A stretch of 64,000 nt of DNA from Casuarius casuarius (Eukaryota > Chordata > Aves > Casuariiformes > Casuariidae). Made by a program: the position numbers and the translations under genes. Below the pieces are notes generated by a model. The model did no database searches, was not told the origin of the DNA, and saw only the letters and a list, made by a program, of their open reading frames with translations. The stretch is taken from the NCBI GenBank assembly GCA_003342895.1, contig PTFA01000012.1, forward strand, positions 6,126,937 to 6,190,936, written 5' to 3'. This document shows positions 12,390 to 22,462 of this stretch, one piece after another. Within the stretch, counting starts at the first letter, position 1. Every line of letters begins with the position of its first letter.

Positions 12390-15075
12390 TACAAGAGGGT
12401 TTTATGGCTAACGCTTATTAGTTAATGTATGAAAAAATCATAATTTGCATAGATAATATGTTGGAGGATCCATATATATACTGTGATTTAAAATCCCAGT
12501 TAAAGTGCGAAAGAATCCCATCCTATTTATTAATGAGATATAACATAGNGTGTGCATATATAAATGAAAATATATAACGTATCTTGAGGCAACACCTAAT
12601 TTTATTGCATTCTGAATTCTTCTTGTCCTCTGATCTAAGGCAAATGCAGTCCTAATATGAATGCAGTGAAATGCTCAGTTGATCATCTCTGACTTGTGAG
12701 GCATGAACATGTTCTGCACCAGCTGATTATAATAAAGTATGGAAGGAGATAAAAAGCCTTCTTCCCACGTTTTCTCCCTCATAAATCCACAGTAATACAT
12801 TATAGTGCTGGTAGTATGCCACTGAAGTTACTTAGTGAGCTTTGCAGATTTCCACGAGGCAAACTTGCAAGGAGTCCTACCTATGTCAGGTCATGTTAAA
12901 AATCTGGAAGTTCTGTTGTTCCACAACTAGGAAGGCCTCAGTCTGACAGAAGGAGAGTAATAAGTTGGAACAAGAAAAATTTGAATACAGAAATATTCAT
13001 CCCATTTCACAAAGTGAATCTGTGGCAAAGTAAAATTGTGGGGAGGATGACTGGCATACTCAGAAGCTATCAGGTAAAGACATGAAGACTCTGTCCTGGG
13101 GAAACTTCCACTGCTTGGAGTATGAGCACTCTGGGTGTTGGAGATACAGTGTGCCAGTATTTGATTTTCTCTTAAACTGGCCTTATAATTCATCATTCTA
13201 ATTTAACAAGTGGGAGCGGCGCTGGAGAGAAGGGAGTTGAGAAATCTGGAGATATGCATCACAAATTCTTATGTGGCAGCTCTTCATCTGGCCACCTCTG
13301 AAATGCTTGGAAAATGTTTGCAAAAATTAGCAGTGAAATTAAACATTTCATCTGGAAATACACACTGCCCAAAAAGTAGTGGTAAAAATGGCAGAACTGG
13401 TAACAGTCTGTTTTGTTTGGTTAGCATCAATTTATTCCAGAGTTTCCATTTATTGCACTAACTCACCATCCTCTTTAGGGAGTCTTGTAAAATTGGGAAA
13501 TAGCCACAATTTGATTGTTCACTGTTACAGCAATTGAATAGCGTGTTAAGGAAGCTCCCAATGAAATTGGATCCCCAATACGTCAGATGAAAGGTTTCAT
13601 GAAATTGGTACTTATTTCCTCAATTAACAGTTATTGCCTGAATATTTTAGTGTTATGTAGTATTAACTGTACAGTGAAGGTAGTGGATAGCATGGTCAAA
13701 AAGCTTCTTGTAACAGAAATTACCTGGAATAAGGATCTTATGTCAGATTTAAATATGTTCTTACAACTGCATTGCTCGTTTCTGCATGCAGCTGATTATT
13801 ACAGCTATATAAAGAATAGGTGTATGCAGATGAACAGAGAAAATTATGTATTCAGCAGGTCATCTCTGTGTGCAAATTTACCCTTTTTAGAGAGTACGAT
13901 CACAGTAATTTCTGCAGTGCAAATTAAATGCACAGTTTAATTATTCATCTTTTCACTGTTCATGAAAGATCAGGGCCAGGAGTCAATCCTTTATCACTGG
14001 TAAATGTCTGCTAGGATTCAAAGGCAGGGTTCCTTGCATACAAACTGACTGAATAGTTGCCAGTCACTTAAAAGTGAATAAACTCAGCCTTCAAAAATAN
14101 GATCAGTTACAGTGCTCCCATATAGGCTTTCTATAAGGGGAAAGCAACTTCAGTGTACTTCTGGCGCACAAGTCACCTATGTTTCTTGTCCCAGCTCCTG
14201 AGGACTACTTATTAAATTCTACTGCTATTTGATTAAAAGATAAATCTCCCCTCGCTAATGGAACTGTTTACTCATAATAGTAAGAAGTCAGAAATTCAGA
14301 ATGAAATATTCGGAATAAAACTGTCTTCAGCCACGTCTGCCTGTCACTTTGAAGAATGTTTCAATTTCACTTTACTGCTGAGTATATCAATATGCCAGAT
14401 CATTGTCATTCTCTTAGTGCGATCAGAATATGATAAATAAATGTGTTCAATTTAGCTCTGCTAGGGTTTAATTTANTCTAACAAAAGTGGCAAAAAATGT
14501 GCTCTCTCTCATTTTAAATTGAGAGGAGGCAGCTGTGCAGGATTAGTGCGGCAGGAGAGGTTCCAAACGCCGGTTCTTTCAATGCCTTGCGTTAGGCAGA
14601 TCTGAAATGAAATTGTGAAACAAATTCAGAACGTCATATTGTTTTCCACATTAAGACCAGTTGTTAAAGCTAAAAGAAATGCTTTTTTATTGCATGATAT
14701 CATATTTGATTGCAAAAAGACAATTCAAAGAAACGGTCCGCACTGCAGTTCAATGACTTTCATATTGCTGTTCTTTTATAACTAGTGTTCACTTAGGAAA
14801 GAGAGCTGTTTCTTAATTGNCAGGATTGTACGTTATATGGGAACTAAGAGACCTTACTATGTGCAACAGACAGACTGAAATATTCAAGCTCGACCAGAGG
14901 TTGCCTTGGCACTCAAGGTGTGTTGGGGGTGACCTCTGGTTGCTCCTTGCCTTACGCAGAAGAGTATGACTAGCAGTTGCATGGAGATGAGTGAACATGA
15001 AAGGAATGTAAGCCTGGTAATTTTGTAAAAACTTCTTAAAGACATGTTTAGAAGACAATATAGCTTCTAGAGGCA
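12390..15075. other. Unique sequence with TAAT/ATTA-rich stretches, no gene seen
   Basis: No repeat or exon is recognisable. The stretch from about 13560 to 14800 contains many homeodomain-type cores (taat, atta, gattaa) in otherwise complex, non-repetitive sequence. An unrecognised plus-strand frame (13587-13940, about 117 codons, rich in Ser, Leu and Cys) lies inside it. I have no direct evidence of conservation. Confidence 0.4.
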
Positions 15076-15079
15076 TTTC

Positions 15080-15106
15080 TTTTTTCTTTTTTTTTTTTTT
15101 TTTTTT
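15080..15106 (+). repeat. Poly(T) tract (T6 C T20)
   Basis: A run of six T, one C and twenty T lies about 220 bases before the MIR element. On the minus strand it would be a poly(A) tract. No retrocopy is visible beside it. Confidence 0.9.
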
Positions 15107-15328
15107 GGATAAGGAATTATTCTGTGAATTCATCCTCAGCAGGTGCATACTCTTACCAAGGGAGACATTTCAGTATAGTCAATGAATTTCCTGTACTGGC
15201 TGTGAATAGATGGTAAATAACCTGGATATGTTTATGTGGAAATTGGGTGTAATTAAACATTTTCATTATTCCTTGTTATAATTATGTTAGAAATAAAGAT
15301 AGGCAATTGCAAGTAGTAGGATTGTAGT

Positions 15329-15643
15329 TCTGTGGCTCAGTGAGTTTTAGCTCATGAGCAGAGTGCTGGTAACCGATCGTGCATAACCTCCTAGCACTCG
15401 TGCTGCGAGCAGGGTGGAAGCATCAACATCTTGTGTGGTGAAATGCATTTAACTTAAAAATATGAAATGGGGCTTGTGAGACCTAGCGGCAGACTCCTTG
15501 GGTGACTGTCACTTGTCAAGTTGCTATTCCCCTAAAATAGGGTTAATATTATCGAGGCCACTTTGGCAATTAAATTTGGTAGCTGAAATATGCTTGCTGT
15601 GTATGTAAGGTGGTACATAAATACCTGAGTACAATAGTTATTG
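15329..15643 (+). mobile_element. Old MIR-type SINE, nearly full length
   Basis: MIR elements are tRNA-derived SINEs mobilised in early amniotes by L2 LINEs. The segment starts with a tRNA-like head (tctgtggctcagtgag ... agcagagtgctggtaacc). The core-like part has cttgggtgactgtcacttg and then attcccctaaaatagggttaatattat, which resembles the 'ttccccatctgtaaaatggggataata' core. It ends with aaggtggtacataaatacctgag and an att-rich tail, matching the MIR 3' end. Identity is low, as expected for an element this old. It is non-coding and inactive. Confidence 0.6.
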
Positions 15644-16591
15644 TCGGGCATAAAATAGATGTGTCAGTTGCTTTTTCATAATATGATGCTTAAATGTGTA
15701 ATGACAAATGATCGCTGTTTTGCAGTTTAATTTCAAACAGCTTTGTTTAAAAGTTATAAGAAAATAATTTCATATTGAATACAGCAAATTTTAATCTTTC
15801 AGTGTAAACTCTTAAATATTGATTAATTCCATACTGGAAATTTGAGAGTCTCTTACTTTTTAAAAATGGCAAAAAAGGAGAAAAATCTAGATGAAAATTC
15901 CAGAGACTCCTGAGAAAANGTGTGATGCTCTTAGTTTATTCTTCTGCAAAGTGAAAATTTGGCAGAAACATGCCTGGATGGGNCTTGTTACAACCTGTTG
16001 ATCAACAGCCTTTAAAACGTAGTTAAGGAACCGTGAGGGCTACACTCAGAGTATTGCACTTGGGTATTACTTGTATTGCAGTGAGGTAATACAAGGGGAA
16101 GTTTACTCTGTTGTCCTTTGCATCTGGTAACCATTCTGCCTCTGGTCCTCCAGCGCCTGCTCCCTTTCTGCTACTTGTCCTCCTACCTCAGCCTTTGAAT
16201 TTACCTGAGGAAAGAGTATCTAAAGACTTATTTTCAAGAAATACTACTTTTAATGGGGTACAGATTATCTGATATGAGCCATATAGGTGAAAATACAGTT
16301 ATTCTAGGTGTGACATACATAGGCAGCCTAAGAGCAGCTAAGTGAACAATGATTGCTCTTCCAGGTTTTTAATAGTCAGTTACAGTAAGTTCTCTGTTAG
16401 ACACCGCAATTCACACATGAGGTATTTGTTCAGCAAATCATATTACATTCAAACTCAGCCTCACTGTTAAAGCTAACAAAGGCTTCTTATCACTTACTGT
16501 AATCAAATGATTGGAAATAAGAAGCCCAAACAAATATTTTCCAAAACACTTCAAAGGCCTCCATTTAAAAATGTGCCTTTGCATTTTCCTT

Positions 16592-16608
16592 AAAAAAAAA
16601 AAAAAAAA
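16592..16608 (+). repeat. Poly(A) tract, 17 A
   Basis: A run of 17 A separates two unrelated unique segments. Open frames crossing it encode lysine or phenylalanine runs and are not genes. Confidence 0.9.
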
Positions 16609-17110
16609 CCTGAATGCTTTATTTAGCAGTGATAGACTGCACCGCATGGTTAGCTGCGGCGAAGTGTTTTGCTGCATTAGGACCATCAGTTATGTCACCC
16701 AGTTACTGCCTACGAGGTGCCATGAAATCGAATGGGATCTCTTTCATGGCTCGAGAAGATGCTTTNGCTTTAACTCCACTTTCTGAAAACAATTTAGCTG
16801 TGTTTTAGCTTGTGTGGCTTTCAAAATTGATGTATATACTTAGAGACTTTGATAGGTGCATTTTTATAAATTGAGGTATAAATAACAAATAGACATTCTG
16901 TTGTAAGGTTTCTTTTACTTCAGTCTGTTTGGGTTTAGTGGCTTACGGCCATAAAACGACACTGCTGAGAAAAATGAAATTATGAAAGAAGTTACTTCAG
17001 TGCATCAACTTCTTTGTCTAAAATCTGTAAATGCCTCTAGTGGCCTGTATTCATCTCATCTTTTGTGGATTTGTAGGTTCCCTTGTATGCCAGTTCCTGA
17101 TGATGAGCTC

Positions 17111-17235
17111 ATTAGCAGAATTATATATTCTGCTAATATATATATTAGCATGTGTGTGTATATATATATATATGTGTGTATACACACATATATATATATA
17201 TGTGTATACACACATATATATATATACACACACAA
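17111..17235. repeat. TA/CA palindromic microsatellite cluster
   Basis: It begins with a perfect hairpin: arms attagcagaa (17111-17120) and ttctgctaat (17128-17137) with a 7-base loop. This overlaps an 18-bp perfect palindrome, gctaatatatatattagc (17132-17149). Alternating (TA)n, (TG)n and (CA)n blocks follow to 17235, including the palindrome gtgtgtatacacac. The order is self-complementary over most of its length. Open frames here translate to Tyr-Ile repeats and are not genes. Confidence 0.95.
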
Positions 17236-18170
17236 GCGTCTATTCCTATTACTGCATAAGCAAACTTGTTCACTATTATAGACAGCATTATTCCTCGCAT
17301 CAGTATGATAACATTGAATTCTGTGATATAATTGACTTGTTATTCTGTTCATTGCAGATCCAGCTTAAAAAGACTCTGCCTTCCCTGATTTTCAACTCTG
17401 TCCTTCCTCCTTCCCTCCCCATCTGAGGTTTCTTCCTTGCACATACTGCAATTTTGGTCATTTGAGCATTTGTTTGAGAGGGGAAAAAAGAAACCTGTTT
17501 TTGGAGTCTTTAAAAAAATCTGATCATTTAACAGATCTAATTTAGAACAAAGTCAAGTAAAGAATTGAATTGGCAAAACTGAGAAGGTAATTGCTTTTAG
17601 TGGGAGGAGAGTGGCTGGAGGCTAGGGAGAATGGAGCGAAAAACTCTTAATTTGGATCTGCAGCTGACTAAATAGAAATACAGAATGTTTCCAGTACAGA
17701 CAGCTTGCCACGCTGGTGAAGATTTGTGTGAATCTGAGAATAACGAAGAGCAGTGTTTTTTCCTGTAAACAGCAATAGTTGACCTTGCAGTGGGTAGCAT
17801 AACAGATTGGACTAAGTCATTGAAATCATGGCATGGAGAAGTTATTTTGGGAAACTGTTGTTCAATGCCTCTTCTAACAAAAGTAGTAGGGACATTGTTA
17901 GCATGTCGCAGCCTGGAACAAACAGAAAGAAATATTTATTCGCACAATGTGTGGCTAGGCAAATAAATTTTTGCTGTAACTTATGTTGTATGTTTTAGGC
18001 TTCCAGGAGTTCAGAAAGCAGCTGGACAAATTCATTGGTGGGGGAAAAAAACACCAAAACCTAGTGGATACCAAAATATTCTCTTCTGGCTTGTAGAGTC
18101 ACTAAATTGCAGAAGCTGGGGAAGTTTACTGAAGTATTACTGCAGTCCTACGTTCTTACCTCGGGATATC

Positions 18171-18223
18171 GTCCTGGGTGCTGTTGGACAGAGAATACTG
18201 GGCTAAATAGACCCTTCATCTGG
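18171..18223 (+). mobile_element. CR1/L3-like LINE 3' tail fragment
   Basis: The segment tcctgggtgctgttggacag followed by agaatactgggctaaatag and acccttcatctgg resembles the widespread amniote tail 'gacaggatactgggctagatggacccttggtctgacc'. Only about 50 bases are recognisable. The source could be an L3-type or an older CR1-type LINE. Confidence 0.5.
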
Positions 18224-18930
18224 AAATGTTTTCATTCACGTGACTGTTTTGCCCCCTTTTCTGTTATCAATATTATTTGTCTCATTCCTCAGTGGCTCTA
18301 AATAATACCTTCACTAAGCAGTGATACGTCCTATTGCTCTTTTCTGCAATGACCTCAGCAGTGCTCTGCTGCGTGCGCACCTGGTTACTTAGCTAGTGAG
18401 GAAGTGTAGACACCCGCCTATGCAGAGGGAGAACTTCACGCGGTCGCAGAACCTGGGTTTAAAGCCCCACAAAATTGATTCCTCTAGTTAGAGTACAGAA
18501 GCTGTGAATTTAAAGCGTTCCATGAAGCATAAACGGCANGTCTTGTATTCTGGGTAAGCAGCCACTGCTTACCTGTTTGTTAGGCGCCTGTGATAGGTGA
18601 GCGCACGTGAGTGCTGGCATCCATCTGTTCCGCTGTTGGTTTCTTTATGTTTNGAAAGCGCATGTTCAGAGACACTGAGCCTTTGAAAAAAGATCAGGAG
18701 AAAGCATGAGACAATGAGCATCTGTAGTAAAAAAAGTGGAATTGCATTGTCTGTAATTTTTTTTATTACATTCATCTTTGGATCATGAAACCCCCAAGTG
18801 CATAAGCATTCTTTAACTGCTCAGTAGCTCTGATATAAACAATTATTATAAAAATTACTGCGTGCTCAATGTTAAGACCTAGAGTAGCTATGAACAATTC
18901 AACAGTGACCACTAGTACAAACAGTGCAAA

Positions 18931-18994
18931 CCTGACTTCAATGAAGTCAGTAAAAAGCTGTCGTTGACTTCAACAAAGAAAGGATTTCATTCAG
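18931..18994. repeat. Dispersed amniote 'ttgacttcaatgg' motif, copy 3
   Basis: cctgacttcaatgaagtcag, then taaaaagctgtcgttgactt, then caacaaagaaaggatttcat shows both arms (…tcaatgaagtca… and …ttgacttcaac…) and the trailing 'caggatttcac'. This is the clearest copy in the window. Confidence 0.55.
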
Positions 18995-19580
18995 AGACCT
19001 GACATACTGTAACATTGTTTTCATGAGCTGTTTGCTAGAATTGTTCAAAATGCAATATTAAGTTTTAATAACAATGAAACTATGGTAATAAAAATGCTGA
19101 TGTAAGTTTGATGAAAGTGATTTGTCTAGTAAGTAAGAATTATAACTTGACATATTAACCCATGTGGTTGAGACATTCTGAGAAAATTAATATAATTTAA
19201 ATTTAGACTTTCAACTCTATGTACCAGTTTGTAATAGTTATCTGCTAAAATATAATTTAGTTGGAAAAATTTCATTAGAATGCTTTACATTCACATTTTT
19301 CATGTGTTTTATATGTGTTTACACCAGAATAATTCTTTGTATATGCATTCTTGTACAAATACTGTTTATCTGCCTTTGGATGGAAATATGTGAAAATGTC
19401 CCTTAAGTCAATAGCACTCTGTAATCTATTGCAAAGTCCAGCAGTTTTTTGCTAATTAGAGAGATGAAGGGGAAAGCAATCAAACAAACAAGCTTGCTAT
19501 TTCTTAGTTTCTGCTTAGCTTTATTTTAACTCATGACAAGATATCAGGCTTCTTAGTTGGACAAATAAGAGACTTTCCTC

Positions 19581-19648
19581 AGCATGGTCTACTGGATAGA
19601 GAGCCCAGCACTCCATTGGGAGACTCGCACTGGAGTCCCAGATGTGCC
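19581..19648 (+). mobile_element. MIR-type SINE head fragment (tRNA-derived part)
   Basis: The stretch agcatggtctactggataga ... ccattgggagactcgcactggagtcccagatgtgcc closely follows the amniote MIR head (ggtctagtggatagagcactggactgggagtcaggagacctgggttctagtcccagctctgcc). This is the region that carried the RNA polymerase III boxes. I cannot follow the core or tail reliably after 19648, so I call only the head. No function is implied. Confidence 0.6.
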
Positions 19649-20362
19649 CTGTTAGATTTACTTTGTTTCTTTCTGCTCTGCTTCTGCATTCATCTTTTGC
19701 CTGTCTTCCTGCTTCAATATCAACCCCCCCAAATTGTGGAGGATCACCTAGCAGGTGGCTGTGCCCTGCAGCCAATCCAGATTTGAACTTGCATGAATTT
19801 CCAGGAACACAAATGCTGACTAGCAAGAATGGAAACGCGTGTGATCTGAGTGCCATTTACTCTTTCGACCTTGCTGTGGTATTGCCTATTGACTTTCAGT
19901 GAATAATGATGGGTACACACAGTGGTTTGCTATTTCTTTCCCCAAAAAGCATTCAGTATCAGAAGGGAGCTTTAAAAGCTTGAGAGTATAGAGTAGAGAT
20001 GTAGTGAAATGCAAGGATTAGTCAGATAAGCTGTGCCCCATCATGTTTACATTAAAATCTAAAAATTAGAACTTTCCTCACAGGAGGCGAGGAGGATTTC
20101 TGATGGCTGTGCTGGATACAGTACTAGCTCTGAGCACAGCCCTTTCCCACCCGTGTTCTGCATTGCGATCTCTATTTTCTGTGACGCTGCACTTGAGTGT
20201 CANGTGGCAGTGATGGAACGAGCCATTTAGCTGTTGAACTTTCTTGCATTATAATCAAATGTAGGAAAGTTAGTTTTTGCTGAGCTCTTCTAGGGAAGCA
20301 AATTCAATGAACTATTTTCCTTACTAGGCAGAAGAATAAGTACCTGTATTTTATCTCTCCTC

Positions 20363-20416
20363 TTCCGTGGCTCACACAAATTCTGGTTATTCCGTGGCTC
20401 ACACAAATTCTGGTTA
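20363..20416 (+). repeat. Perfect tandem duplication, 2 x 27 bp
   Basis: The 27-base unit beginning ttccgtggctcacacaaatt (20363-20389) is repeated without a mismatch at 20390-20416. The absence of divergence implies a very young event or an assembly or PCR artefact. Confidence 0.97.
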
Positions 20417-20473
20417 GGAGATATAACTTCTCTAATCTTTAGAAATCCATGTAGAAGAGCTCTGAGAATTATT

Positions 20474-20516
20474 AAAAAAAAAAAAAAAGAAAAAAAGAAA
20501 AAAAAAAGAAAAAAAA
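20474..20516 (+). repeat. A-rich tract with spaced G
   Basis: A15 followed by (A)n G units runs to 20516. It is simple sequence, 58 bases after the 27-bp duplication. Confidence 0.95.
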
Positions 20517-21300
20517 GCTGCCATGATTTTTACTTGTTGCCTAAAGCAAGGGTATTATAAAGAAAGTATTTAAAAATTCCTGAAGAGGTTTCAACATTTC
20601 TCTGAAAATCCCAGTGTAATTGTGGAAGCTTCAGTTTCAGTGATAATTCCTGTGGGAAACAGTGTATGACAATCAGAGCTGGAGTCCAAGACAAATAACA
20701 GATTTCCAGTTCTCTTTTGGAGAAGTCATGTATTTTGTTTTGATGACTTCCTGGGTGCAAGGATATTTGTTTCAGCCCTGTAAATTCCTGGTATTTCTTG
20801 TCAGACCAGCCGTGGTTCTGATTCTGCATATTCCAAATCTGGTGGCAAATCTGCAGGGCTCCTGGGCTTTTCACCAAGAGAACACAGCAGCTGCTCCTTG
20901 CAATGCATGTTTCACTGTATGAGCCCAGCAGACAGCATACAGTAATAGCGAAACAAAAACTTTTGCATAAAAGGGAATTTCTGCCTTTTGCTGAGCATTG
21001 TTTTGCTATTAAATGTGTTCATAATAATTGAGCTGCTTCTAAGTCTCTGTCCTTCTGGCAATCTAATCTGCTTAAGCCTTACTACCTGTACTGAAAATAA
21101 TTTTCCAATTTTCCCACTTTGAAATGGGGACCTGAGTGCAACTTAATTGTTTGTTTTTTCTGTGCTAGTTTGTTCAACTGATAGGATAGCTTTACTGTGG
21201 ATGTTTTCATCAGTTATAATCAAAGCCGACTTAAAGGAGTGAAGCTAGCAGTGCTCTCGATAGGTATACTTAGTTTGTTCATGTCTCTTAGGGAAGCTTT

Positions 21301-21360
21301 TCTTTAAAGAGACATTATATTCTTTAAGAATTCTTTAAGAGAACTTATATTCTTTAAAAC
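21301..21360 (+). repeat. Imperfect 30-bp tandem duplication
   Basis: tctttaaagagacattatat tctttaagaa (21301-21330) is followed by ttctttaagagaacttatat tctttaaaac (21331-21360). Most positions agree, with a few substitutions and a one-base shift at the start. Confidence 0.75.
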
Positions 21361-22228
21361 CTTTCATGTCCCACTGAGCAGGCCCTAGATGCACTTTAAG
21401 TTTTATATATAAAAATTATCAGTAGACATAATTTAAAATCTAAGCAAGGCCAAGAAACTGGCTGCTTTCAACTCATAGATATTATAATGAATGAGCAGTT
21501 ATTGGCGGGGGAGAGAACTCTCTCACCTTTGAGACAGAATTTCAGTTTATTGATAATGAAAGGGCACCCATGACGACTACTCAGTAATCTGATGCAGGGA
21601 CAAACAGAGCAAACACGTTCCTGACATTTGGAAATAGAGATAAAGCTGAACAAAATTAAAGGATTTGATGACCTCCTCTCCAACAACTATTGTGTTGAGT
21701 GCCNGTGATGAACAATTTGTATTTTGCAACAAGCTTTATTCAATAAAGAATGAAGTTCTTGTATTGGCAGTAGTTGTATTCTTCTAATCCTTGAAGCATT
21801 TTCCAAGTATTTTTCAAAATAATATGAAATTACTAGCTTTGGTTGAAAAGTAATGAAACTTTAAGAGAATGTCAGTAACTCCAGCAGATCTGACCAAATT
21901 ACATATTCATTGTGGTTGATTTAACTCGATTGTTTCTACTGTCGCTCCAGTTTTGTCGAGTGCCTTATCAACAAATTGCATTTTATGACAAAATCAGAAA
22001 TAATGAACTGATGTTCACATTTTTTTTATGTCCAGCAGCACACTCTCCNCAAGACAAGAGAAGAGGAAATGGTAATTTTAGTGTTTGATGCAGGCCAAAT
22101 TTTCTTTCTCTTGTCATGTCTTTTGTTGTCAAGCTGTGTGAACCCAATTGAAAATCTGATTTCCCACAGACTGTTTCACGCCAAATACAGTCCCTACACT
22201 GTATTTTAAACTGTTCTTTTACATTACC

Positions 22229-22245
22229 AAAAAAAAAAAAAAAAA
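22229..22245 (+). repeat. Poly(A) tract, 17 A
   Basis: A simple homopolymer following acattacc, with no recognisable insertion attached. Confidence 0.9.
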
Positions 22246-22377
22246 GATGAAAAGGCTAAGCCAGTTGTTTTTTTTCTGTGCTTGCTGATTTTTGATTAAA
22301 TGATGTTGCCATTTGATTTTTCTCATTTTAAGTAATCAGATGGACAAAAACTAGGAGGAATCTCCTGTCTTCCGACA

Positions 22378-22462
22378 TGTCACAGAGTGACTGTGGAGCT
22401 CTGCTGCAGCCGTTACTGGAGCAGGGAAGCAGCTGCAGTTCTCGTGGCATCGCTCTGTGACA
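22378..22462. repeat. Inverted repeat, 10-bp arms, 65-base spacer
   Basis: tgtcacagag (22378-22387) and ctctgtgaca (22453-22462) are exact complements. The spacer is GC-rich and contains ctgctgcag and cagctgcag, which could pair further. The predicted fold is modest, and nothing identifies it as a known RNA. Confidence 0.6.

Noticed and set aside
16438..16808. Open frames with lysine or phenylalanine runs
   Set aside because: The first two cross the A17 homopolymer, and the third begins just after it. All overlap on opposite strands, with no domain visible.
17051..17426. Open frames with Tyr-Ile repeats on both strands
   Set aside because: They are translations of the TA/CA microsatellite cluster.
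22378..22462. Possible miRNA precursor
   Set aside because: Only the 10-bp arms pair well. The 65-base spacer does not give a continuous stem, and no known miRNA seed is recognised.
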